Assembly: GCF_000716875.1 (NCBI RefSeq)
Contig: NZ_JNWQ01000089.1
Location: 1 to 28,541 of the forward strand
Direction of reading: 5' to 3'
Source of the DNA: Streptomyces novaecaesareae
GTDB lineage: Bacteria; Actinomycetota; Actinomycetes; Streptomycetales; Streptomycetaceae
DNA: 28,541 nucleotides
Part shown: positions 22,076 through 28,541 of the stretch, in pieces
Layout of the letters: every line of letters begins with the position of its first letter
How positions within the stretch are numbered: the first letter of the stretch is position 1
The notes under the pieces: model-generated
Seen by the model: only the letters and a program-made list of their open reading frames with translations
Database searches by the model: none
What the model was told of the DNA's origin: nothing
Translations under genes and position numbers: made by a program

Positions 22076-23215
22076 GTGTACGGGCTGCGGCGGTCGAGGA
22101 CGTTGCGGGGGGCGGGGGCCTCCCGGTGGGCCGTGGGGGTGGCGCTGGCCGGGGCGCTGGTCGCCGTGTCCGGCTGCAGCGGTACGGACGGCGGCGGGCC
22201 GAGCAGGACCGGGCCGGCCGGCCCGACGGCCACCGCCGGAGTCGGAAGCGGCGCGGGAGCCGGAAGCGGCGCGGGAGTCGGAGCCGGAGCCGGAAGCAGC
22301 GCGGGTTCGGCCACCGGGCCCGGGGCCCTCGCCCAGCTCCCCGGACAGGCCTTCTACGTCTCCGACCAGACCAACGCCGCCCGGCAGATGACCGCACTGC
22401 GCGGCCAGGGCCGGACGGCCGAGGCGGACACGCTGGCGCGGATCGCCTCGCAGCCCTCCTCGCAGTGGCTCGGCGAGCAGGGCGCCAGGGAGATCGCCGA
22501 GCAGGTGAGCCGCCGGGCCGCCGAGACGGGCCGGACGGCGGTCTTCGTCGCGTACGACATCCCGCACCGGGACTGCGGCCAGTACTCGGCCGGCGGTGCC
22601 CCCGACGCGGCCTCCTACCGGGCCTGGATCACCGGTGTCGCGCAGGCCCTCGGTGACCGCCGGGCCTGGGTGGTGCTGGAGCCGGACGCCGTCGCACACA
22701 CCTTGGACAACTGCGGGATCAAGGGCGGCCTGGCCGCCGAGCGGTACGGTCTGCTGTCGTTCGCCGTACAGGAGTTGAAGAAGCGTCCGAACATCCGGGT
22801 CTACCTGGACGCGGGCAATCCAGGCTGGGCGCAGGACCCGGAGGAACTGGCCGGCGCCCTGCGCAAGTCGGGCATCGCCGCGGCGGACGGCTTCGCGGTG
22901 AACGTCGCCAACTTCTACGACACCGACCGCAACGCGGCGTACGGTGCCCGGCTCTCGGAGGCCCTGGGCGGGAAGAACTTCGTCATCGACACCAGCCGCA
23001 GCGGCAACGGCGCGCTGGGCGGCGACTCCTGGTGCAACCCGCCCGGGCGCGCGCTCGGTGAGCCGCCGACCGCCGACACCGGTCGGCCCGGGGTGGACGC
23101 CTACCTGTGGATCAAGAACCCGGGGGAGTCGGACGGCGACTGCGGCCGCGGCGAGCCCCGGGCGGGCGAGTTCTGGCTGCCGTACGCGCTCGGGCTGGCG
23201 CAGTCGGCGCGCTGA
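22076..23215 (+). CDS. GH6-family glycoside hydrolase, lipoprotein (CslZ-type)
   Basis: This is a 379-residue exported beta-1,4-glucanase-type enzyme. The N-terminus is a lipoprotein signal with the lipobox AVSGC (Cys34), then a Gly/Ala/Ser linker (about 36-82) encoded by repeated GGAGCC/GGAAGC units. The GH6 domain has FVAYDIPHRDCGQYSAGG (Asp166), WVVLEPDAVAHTLDNCG (catalytic acid Asp204), VYLDAGNPGWAQDP and FVIDTSRSGNG. WCNPPGRALG and AYLWIKNPGESDGDC are the closing loops. Start: GTG 22076 with GGAGG eight bases before it. The equivalent of this gene next to glxA in S. coelicolor/S. lividans is called cslZ and is thought to cut the glycan made by CslA. Here it is convergent with glxA, so it is not in one operon with it. 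Confidence 0.9.
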   Translation: MYGLRRSRTLRGAGASRWAVGVALAGALVAVSGCSGTDGGGPSRTGPAGPTATAGVGSGAGAGSGAGVGAGAGSSAGSATGPGALAQLPGQAFYVSDQTNAARQMTALRGQGRTAEADTLARIASQPSSQWLGEQGAREIAEQVSRRAAETGRTAVFVAYDIPHRDCGQYSAGGAPDAASYRAWITGVAQALGDRRAWVVLEPDAVAHTLDNCGIKGGLAAERYGLLSFAVQELKKRPNIRVYLDAGNPGWAQDPEELAGALRKSGIAAADGFAVNVANFYDTDRNAAYGARLSEALGGKNFVIDTSRSGNGALGGDSWCNPPGRALGEPPTADTGRPGVDAYLWIKNPGESDGDCGRGEPRAGEFWLPYALGLAQSAR

Positions 23216-23225
23216 CGGCCGGGCC

Positions 23226-23270
23226 GTGACTCCTCACCCGGTGACTCCTCATTCGGCGGCTCCTCAGCCG
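23226..23270. repeat. Three 15-bp tandem copies across the glxA stop
   Basis: GTGACTCCTCACCCG, GTGACTCCTCATTCG and GCGGCTCCTCAGCCG follow one another. The last contains the glxA stop (23264-23266); the first two fill the gap to the convergent GH6 gene. Confidence 0.8.
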
Positions 23271-25195
23271 GTGACCTGGATCCAGCGGGCGACCGACGGG
23301 GTGCCGGCGGTGTCCGTCAGGAAGAGCATGTACCAGCCCGGCGGCAGCAGGTTGGGGTTGCCGGGGAGGGCGAGCGAGACGCCGTCCGCCGTCCGCCCGG
23401 TGATGTCCAGGGCCACCGAGCGCTGCTCGACGTCCGTCACATGGGTGACCGAACTCGGCCGGATCAGCTTGGCGGTGGCGACCGCGTCCGGCCGGGAGGT
23501 GCCGACGGCGAGGGTGGCGCCGAGCTTCGCCGCCGACGGTGCGGGGCCCACCTGCGGGCGGTCGCCGTGGTACAGGTACGGCGGGGTGTAGATCTCGATG
23601 CGCTGCTCGAAGCCGCCCGGTTGGGTCTCGGCCTTGTCCGCGAAGAGCGGGTTGGAGCCGAGCACGGCGACCCTGCCGTCCGGCAGCAGCAGTGCCTCCG
23701 AGTGGTAGTTGCGGCCGACGGCCGGTTCGGCGGCGGTGCTGAAGCTGTTGGAGCCCGGGTGGTACACCTGCGCCTTGAGCAGGTCGCTGTCGCCGCGGCC
23801 GCGGTAGCCGCTGGAGCCGCCGGTGGTGAAGACGGTGTCGTCCGGGAGGATCACGCTGTTGAGGTAGCGGGTGCCGCCGGCCGGCAGGTCCGGGCCCGGG
23901 GTGAAGGCGGGATCGGCGGCGGAGAGGTCGACGATGTCGGTGCGGGCCGTGGACAGCGGTGACTCGCCGACACCGCCGCCGCCCAGCACCATCACCTTCT
24001 GCGCCTGCGCGGGCGGCAGCAGCACCGAGGAGGAGGTCTCGGTCAGGCCCGGGTCGCGCAGGCCGGGAACGGGCCGGAAGGCGTTGTTCGACAGGTCCCA
24101 GACGCCGGCCTCGCGGCCCCTGTCGGCAGGCCCGTAACCGGCGTTGGAACCGGAGTAGAAGAGCTTGCCGGAGGCGGTCAGGAAGATCGACGGGTAGGTC
24201 GGGAAGTAGCGCTCGGGCGCCGTGGACCAGGTCTTGCTCTTCGGGTCGTAGATCTCGTTGTCATTGCCGTTGAGGATCTCCCCGGTGTCGTCCAGGCCGG
24301 AGACGGTGACCACCCGGCCGTCGCCCAGCCCGGTCAGCGTCGGGTACCAGCGGGCGTGGGCCATGTCGGTGACCGGCTCGTACAGCTCGGTGTCCGGGTT
24401 GAACTCGAAGGCGGAGCGGATGCCCTGGTACTCCTGCTTGTCCAGGGTCAGCTTGTCGCTCTGCCCGTACAGGTTGTGGGCGTCGGTGCCGGTCAGGCCC
24501 TTGATCCGGTACTGGGCCGGGGAGCCCGCCACGTAGTCGGGGCCGGTGCCGACCGCCTCCACGAACACGTGCTGCTCGCCGGCGGTGACGACGGTCTGCT
24601 TGCCCGAGCCGCTCTTGGCCGCGGCCGGGACGGTCACCGGGGTGGTGCTGGCGTACTCGCGGCCGTTCGGGGCGACGAAGACGGTGCCTTTGGGGAAGGT
24701 CCGGTCGCGCTCCGGGCTCTCGTTGCGCACCCGCATGACACCGGCGGCCTTCTTCACCGCGCCGGCCAGCTTCTCGTACCGCTGGGTGCCGCCGGCCACC
24801 AGGACCCGGCCGTCCGGCAGCGAGGCGTGGCCGCCGCAGAACATGTCGGCCGGGGTGGGTATCAGCTTGTAGCTGTTCTTCGCCGGGTCCCAGAGCAGGC
24901 TCTTGAAGGTGCCCGCGTCGAACTGCTTCTCGTCGTTGCCGGAGCCGGCCACGATCAGGACCTTGCCGGTGCGCAGCAGGGTGGCGTGTACGGCGTTGAC
25001 CCGGAACTCGGCGGGCAGCGTCAGGGTCTGCCAGTGGCCGTACTGCGCCTTGTACTCGGGGCGGTTGATCACGTAGTGGTGGTACTGCTGGGACGCGAAG
25101 CCGAGGACGGCCGGTGCGTTCATCCCGGCCACCGTCAGCGCGACGGTGCTGCCGAGGGCGAAGCGCTTGGTGCGGCCGGTCTTGTGGATCCTCAC
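23264..25195 (-). CDS. glxA: GlxA, galactose-oxidase-like radical copper oxidase
   Basis: This is a 643-residue mononuclear copper radical oxidase. A basic N-terminus (RIHKTGRTKR) and one hydrophobic segment anchor or export it. Ligands of the galactose/glyoxal oxidase site are in place: Cys120 (DMFCGGHA) for the thioether link, Trp283-Tyr284 (ARWYPTL), Tyr497-His498 (GRNYHSEALLLPDG) and His585 (VTHVTDVEQRS). Kelch-type repeats such as LPDGRVLVAGG form the propeller, and PPGWYMLFLTDTAGTPSVARW closes the C-terminal domain. In Streptomyces GlxA acts at hyphal tips together with CslA on a glycan, producing a modified polymer and hydrogen peroxide. The GTG start at 25195 has GGGAG nine bases upstream inside the end of the cslA reading frame, and only 13 bases separate it from the cslA stop, so translation is coupled. 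Confidence 0.95.
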   Translation of the reverse strand: MRIHKTGRTKRFALGSTVALTVAGMNAPAVLGFASQQYHHYVINRPEYKAQYGHWQTLTLPAEFRVNAVHATLLRTGKVLIVAGSGNDEKQFDAGTFKSLLWDPAKNSYKLIPTPADMFCGGHASLPDGRVLVAGGTQRYEKLAGAVKKAAGVMRVRNESPERDRTFPKGTVFVAPNGREYASTTPVTVPAAAKSGSGKQTVVTAGEQHVFVEAVGTGPDYVAGSPAQYRIKGLTGTDAHNLYGQSDKLTLDKQEYQGIRSAFEFNPDTELYEPVTDMAHARWYPTLTGLGDGRVVTVSGLDDTGEILNGNDNEIYDPKSKTWSTAPERYFPTYPSIFLTASGKLFYSGSNAGYGPADRGREAGVWDLSNNAFRPVPGLRDPGLTETSSSVLLPPAQAQKVMVLGGGGVGESPLSTARTDIVDLSAADPAFTPGPDLPAGGTRYLNSVILPDDTVFTTGGSSGYRGRGDSDLLKAQVYHPGSNSFSTAAEPAVGRNYHSEALLLPDGRVAVLGSNPLFADKAETQPGGFEQRIEIYTPPYLYHGDRPQVGPAPSAAKLGATLAVGTSRPDAVATAKLIRPSSVTHVTDVEQRSVALDITGRTADGVSLALPGNPNLLPPGWYMLFLTDTAGTPSVARWIQVTG

Positions 25196-25208
25196 GGTGG
25201 TTGCTCCC

Positions 25209-27362
25209 TCAGTGGATGGGGGTGCCGCTCTCGGCCCGGTCGGGTGCGGGGAGGGTGAACGGTGGCTCCGCTGCTGCCCGTTGCGCCGGCTTTTGCTGCC
25301 CGGCGTGCCGTCCTGGCTGTGCGTGCTGCGCCGGCTGTGTGCCCGGTGCCTGTGCGTGCGGTGCCGTCCGGGGGGAGCGGGCGTGGCGCGGGTGGCGCTT
25401 CTCCAGGACGAGCTTCGGGGCCGTCGCCGGGCCGTCGGTGACGGCGAGGGTCGCGGTGGGCCGGGTGCGCCGGCGCCGGACGGCGTCACCGGCCAGGATC
25501 AGGACCGGCAGGAGGGTCAGCGCCAGGGCGATCCAGGCCCAGGTGCGCATCGCGGCGTGGTCGTAGCCGGTGACGTAGGAGGCGGCGATCGCGCCGCCGA
25601 ACACCAGCGTCCAGAAGAGGTGGTAGCGGAAGGTGCCGAGGCGGTCGGTGCTGGCCGAGCGCCCCTTGGGCGTCACCTCGAAGCGGCTGCGGCGGCGGAC
25701 CAGCGCCTGCAGCAGCGAGGCCGCGTAGATCGGGCCGCACAGCGCCGACATCGCCATGCCGGCCACCCCGGAGGAGCCGGCCGGCTCGTGCGGGCTCACG
25801 TTGTGCTTGCGGTTCCAGGTGTAGAGCAGCAGTTGGAGTGCGGCGGCGTCGCTGTAGAGCATCATCCAGATCTCGGAGGAGACGTGGACGCCCGAGGCGC
25901 CGAAGCCCAGGTAGAGCACGCTGGACAGGCCGCCGAGCAGCCAGGTCAGCGCGGCCATCGGGTAGAAGCCCACCATCAGCGAGTAGTTGAGCAGCCGGCC
26001 CGGCGAAAGCCGCCAGAGCACCCGCCAGTACTGGGTCAGCAGGGTCTCGTAGGTGCCCCGGCTCCAGCGCAGTTGCTGGGAGAAGAAGTCGGTCCAGGAG
26101 GACGGTCCTTCGCCGACCGCCAGTACGTCCGGGGTGTACACGGACTTCCAGGGCTCTCCGGTCTCCGGGTTCCGGCTCCGGTGGAACTCCAGACCGGTCG
26201 CCATGTCCTCCGTGATGGAGTCGTACAACCCGCCGATCGACTGGAGCGCGCGTATTCTGACCGCGTTGTTGGTGCCGACGAACATGGGCGCGCCGTAACG
26301 GTTTCCGGCGCGTTGGATGAGGGCGTGGAAGAGGTACTGCTGGCTCTCGGAGAATGTGGTGACGGCCGAGCCCGAGCTGCGGTAGTTCCCGTACACCTGG
26401 GGGCCGACCACGAATGCCACGTCGGGGTCGCGGAAGTAGCCGAGCATCCGCTCGCAGAAGTCGGGCAGCGGGACGTGGTCGGTGTCGACGGACACCCAGA
26501 AGTCGTAGTCGTCGCCGTGCGCCTGGAGCCAGGCGTTGTAGTTGCCGTGCTTGCTCCTGGCGCGGAACCGGCCCTTCGGGAGGTTCCAGTGCGGGCGGCC
26601 GGCGCGGCTGAAGTGGCGGACGCCCAGCTCGGCGCAGAGCTCCCGCATTGCAGAATCGTTTCCCTCGTCCAACAGCCAGACGTCGTACGGTCCTTCGTGC
26701 CGCACCGCACGGGCCGCGGCCAGCGTGGCCCGCACCATCTCCGGCGGCTCCTTGCCCGGCACGCAGGTGGTGAGGAACGCGACCCGGGTGCCCGGCTGTG
26801 GCGTCACGGGTATCGGATCGCGGGCGACCAGGGTGGCGTGGGTGTTGGAGACCACGTTGACCAGCCGGAACACCTCGACCACGGCGATGATCCCGATCAT
26901 CACCTTGTCGCCGAGCAGCACCAGGGGGTTCGTCTCGTCGATCCGCTCCGGCCAGTGCTCCGGCAGCAGCAGCCAGATCAGCAGCACGGCCTCCACCACG
27001 GGGGCCGCCGTCAGCAGCAGGGCGGCGCGGATCCGGTGCGGCTCGCGGCGCAGCAGACTGCGGTACCGGACGCGGTAGGGGGCTGCCGGGGGCCCGGGCT
27101 GCGGATGCACTCCCGGGTCCGAGTGCGGCCGGTGGGCTGCAGATTCCGGCCAGTGAGCCGCCGGTTCCGGCCGGTAGACACCGCCGCCGAGGTCCTCGTC
27201 CTCGTCCGGGTCGTGGGCCGGACCGGCGAGACGGCTGAAGTGGGCGTAGTCGTACGGCGCCTCGGGCACGGGTAAGGAGCTCAGGGCGGCCTCGTCGAGC
27301 TGCCCGGCCCCTCGCCCGTGGGCCGTTCCGACGTCCTTTCGTCGTGAGAACGACGTGCTCAT
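25209..27362 (-). CDS. cslA: CslA, cellulose-synthase-like processive GT2 glycosyltransferase
   Basis: This is a 717-residue membrane glycosyltransferase. Two N-terminal helices (about 111-133 and 150-170) precede a cytoplasmic GT2 domain with LLDEGND (230-236), the DxD in SVDTDHVPLPDF (293-295), SITEDMATGLEFH (TED at 384-386) and SQQLRWSRG (QxxRW, 429-433). Further helices follow, then a long Ala/Pro/His/Gln-rich C-terminal tail. It lacks the PilZ domain of c-di-GMP-controlled cellulose synthases. In S. coelicolor CslA makes a beta-glycan at growing tips and interacts with DivIVA. Start ATG 27362 (MSTSFSRRKD) has GGGGGAG upstream; a longer in-frame start at 27458 would be read through a stem-loop and is rejected. 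It forms the head of the cslA-glxA operon. Confidence 0.95.
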   Translation of the reverse strand: MSTSFSRRKDVGTAHGRGAGQLDEAALSSLPVPEAPYDYAHFSRLAGPAHDPDEDEDLGGGVYRPEPAAHWPESAAHRPHSDPGVHPQPGPPAAPYRVRYRSLLRREPHRIRAALLLTAAPVVEAVLLIWLLLPEHWPERIDETNPLVLLGDKVMIGIIAVVEVFRLVNVVSNTHATLVARDPIPVTPQPGTRVAFLTTCVPGKEPPEMVRATLAAARAVRHEGPYDVWLLDEGNDSAMRELCAELGVRHFSRAGRPHWNLPKGRFRARSKHGNYNAWLQAHGDDYDFWVSVDTDHVPLPDFCERMLGYFRDPDVAFVVGPQVYGNYRSSGSAVTTFSESQQYLFHALIQRAGNRYGAPMFVGTNNAVRIRALQSIGGLYDSITEDMATGLEFHRSRNPETGEPWKSVYTPDVLAVGEGPSSWTDFFSQQLRWSRGTYETLLTQYWRVLWRLSPGRLLNYSLMVGFYPMAALTWLLGGLSSVLYLGFGASGVHVSSEIWMMLYSDAAALQLLLYTWNRKHNVSPHEPAGSSGVAGMAMSALCGPIYAASLLQALVRRRSRFEVTPKGRSASTDRLGTFRYHLFWTLVFGGAIAASYVTGYDHAAMRTWAWIALALTLLPVLILAGDAVRRRRTRPTATLAVTDGPATAPKLVLEKRHPRHARSPRTAPHAQAPGTQPAQHAQPGRHAGQQKPAQRAAAEPPFTLPAPDRAESGTPIH

Positions 27363-27792
27363 ACGTGCTCCCCCCGGAGTTTCGCGCCTTGCTCCACTGC
27401 TCGGCCTCGTCGCGGAGTCATCGCCCGGACAGAACACAGCCCGGTGAACTGCGGCCATTCAGGCAGTCCACCGGGCTGTTCGGCACATGAAGTGTGCGAC
27501 TGGTTCAGTTATGCGCCTGCACGGTGACTTCGGCTGCGGGATCCTGGTAGACGTCCCGGCTTCCCCTCCGGGCGCTCGAATCCACGACGTGTTCAACTCT
27601 CCCGGAGCGTCACGGTGATCGCAACCGTTCCGAGGAATGATCACCACTCAGGCATGAAGTTCCCATCGTTCCAGGCCATTCCGGCGCCCGCAGGTGATAG
27701 CGAGGCGAATTCCATCCACGTGCCCGAACTGTCCGGTGCGTGAGGCCCGTACCGAAGGGCGGCCACAGCGCTCGAAATGGCCGCCGAAGCGG
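27363..27792. other. Control region upstream of cslA
   Basis: This 430-base interval has no supported gene. It holds the stem-loop at 27436-27479, an inverted repeat GGTGATC/GATCACC (27614-27620 with 27639-27645), and three minus-strand GGAAC motifs starting at 27672, 27663 and 27631. GGAAC is the -35 type used by sigma-E-like factors in Streptomyces, but none has a clear matching -10, so this is only suggestive. Confidence 0.5.
27436..27479 (-). terminator. Strong stem-loop in the cslA leader
   Basis: ACAGCCCGGTG pairs with CACCGGGCTGT; after a single A-C mismatch ACTGC pairs with GCAGT, leaving a 10-base loop (16 bp paired). On the minus strand it is followed by TTCTGT. It ends 73 bases before the cslA start and 314 bases after the upstream gene, so it is either a distant terminator or a leader element of cslA. 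Confidence 0.6.
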
Positions 27793-28481
27793 TCATACCG
27801 GAGGAAGGAGGGTGGCGCCGGTCGCCGCCCGGACCTCGGCGAACCCCACACCCGGCGCCGTCTCCACCACACGCAGCCCCTCCGGCGTCACGTCGATCAC
27901 CGCCAGCTCGGTGACGATCCGGTCCACAACGCCTCGACCCGTCGCGGGAAGTGACAGCTGCCCGACGATCTTCGGCGAGCCGTCCCGGGTGGTGTGCTCC
28001 ATCACGACGATCAGCCGACGGGCCCCGTGCACCAGGTCCATCGCGCCGCCCATGCCCTTGACCATCCTGCCGGGGATCATCCAGTTCGCGAGGTCCCCGG
28101 CGGCCGACACCTGCATCGCGCCGAGCACCGAGACGTCGATCCGACCGGCCCGGACCATGCCGAAGGAGAAGGCCGAGTCGAAGTAGGAGGCACCGGCGGC
28201 GACCGTCACCGTCTCCTTCCCGGCGTTGATCAGATCGGCGTGCTCGGCGCCCTCCTCCGGGTACGGGCCGACGCCGAGGACGCCGTTCTCCGAGTGCAGC
28301 ACCACCTCGACACCCGGCGGGAGGTGGTTGGGGATCAGGGTCGGCAGGCCGATGCCCAGGTTCACGTACTGGCCGTCACGCAACTCCCGTGCGGCGCGGG
28401 CGGCCAGGGCGTTGCGCGGGTCGAGGGCGGAGCTGGGGGCAGGGGTGGAGGTGGAGGTGGAGGTGGAGGTGGAGGGAGCGG
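27793..28481 (-). CDS. 3-oxoacid CoA-transferase subunit B, 5' end missing
   Basis: This is the partial beta subunit of a family I CoA-transferase (ScoB/PcaJ/AtoA type), which moves CoA from succinyl-CoA to a 3-oxo acid. [20 protein letters not shown] with [10 protein letters not shown] is the normal N-terminus of the subunit. The active-site Glu lies in [10 protein letters not shown], and [19 protein letters not shown] is the second conserved block. The C-terminus [17 protein letters not shown] is complete. Upstream of ALDPRN the frame continues into a Ser-Thr repeat encoded by five GGTGGA units (28444-28473) and then hits the adapter at 28482, so the true start is unknown. The alpha subunit normally lies upstream and would be beyond the window. 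Confidence 0.9.
28444..28473 (+). repeat. Five GGTGGA hexamer repeats
   Basis: Five perfect copies of a 6-bp unit encode alternating Ser-Thr on the minus strand near the start of the CoA-transferase subunit, eight bases from the adapter junction. Confidence 0.9.
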
Positions 28482-28541
28482 CTGTCTCTTATACACATCT
28501 CCGAGCCCACGAGACAGGCAGAAATCTCGTATGCCGTCTTC
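28482..28541 (+). other. Illumina Nextera adapter and index (not genomic)
   Basis: CTGTCTCTTATACACATCT is the Tn5 mosaic end, CCGAGCCCACGAGAC the Nextera read-2 adapter, AGGCAGAA an i7 index (the sequence of N703), and ATCTCGTATGCCGTCTTC the start of the P7 tail. These 60 bases are library sequence left on the contig end. Confidence 0.99.

Noticed and set aside
19735..22314. 859-codon minus-strand frame over ltrA and ung
   Set aside because: The plus strand carries two well-known families there; this long frame is a by-product of high GC content.
25146..27275. 709-codon plus-strand frame opposite cslA
   Set aside because: CslA has all GT2 motifs on the minus strand; the opposite frame is Val/Gly/Arg-rich without motifs.
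27459..27872. Short minus-strand frames of 62 and 74 codons between cslA and the CoA-transferase gene
   Set aside because: They have poor third-position G/C, no ribosome binding site, and the first would overlap the stem-loop at 27436-27479.

Overview
The window is a high-GC actinobacterial chromosome segment, most like Streptomyces or Kitasatospora. The evidence is near-universal G/C in the third codon position, GGAGG-type ribosome binding sites with frequent GTG starts, several probable leaderless starts, and recognisable streptomycete loci (cslA-glxA with a GH6 enzyme, YidC next to a DUF6412-like protein, ricin-lectin secreted enzymes). No rRNA, tRNA, CRISPR array or intact mobile element was found. 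The last 60 bases are Illumina Nextera adapter plus index, so the window ends at an assembly end and not at a biological boundary.

Left part (1-8,665). A Gly/Lys/Asp-rich small ORF overlaps by GTGA a protein-isoaspartate-methyltransferase homologue. Two stem-loops follow, then a minus-strand secreted ricin-lectin enzyme with an unassigned catalytic domain. Next is a TetR regulator flanked by two paralogous NmrA-like NAD(P)-binding proteins; two copies of an AGTYAGT-type operator lie between the TetR gene and its divergent partner, one of them over the TetR start codon. A metallo-beta-lactamase-fold hydrolase and a divergent quinone oxidoreductase/ArsR pair complete this part.

Middle (8,673-16,866). 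Three minus-strand membrane genes (a GT39-like glycosyltransferase, an unknown membrane protein and a CDP-alcohol phosphotransferase with an altered motif) are followed by a plus-strand NUDIX-HAD pair. Then come a minus-strand YidC/Oxa1 insertase with its DUF6412-like neighbour, a Phd/PIN toxin-antitoxin pair and a Gfo/Idh/MocA oxidoreductase.

Right part (16,974-28,481). A Cys-rich MarR regulator and an AhpD-like peroxidase diverge around three near-identical 13-bp operators. A 600-bp gene-poor zone carries a decayed fragment of a plasmid/ICE-type replication initiator. It is followed by a NagD-like phosphatase, an LtrA membrane protein, uracil-DNA glycosylase, a GH6 lipoprotein convergent with glxA, then cslA (translationally coupled to glxA), a 430-bp leader/intergenic region with a strong stem-loop, and the 5'-truncated B subunit of a 3-oxoacid CoA-transferase.

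The cslA-glxA-GH6 group is the clearest functional unit: CslA should polymerise a beta-glycan at the hyphal tip, the radical-copper oxidase GlxA modifies it, and the GH6 enzyme trims it. Nothing here is a plainly new large system. The most interesting leads are the small ORF coupled to the methyltransferase at the left end, the lectin enzyme with an unassigned catalytic domain, the twin and triple operator arrays, and the replication-initiator relic.
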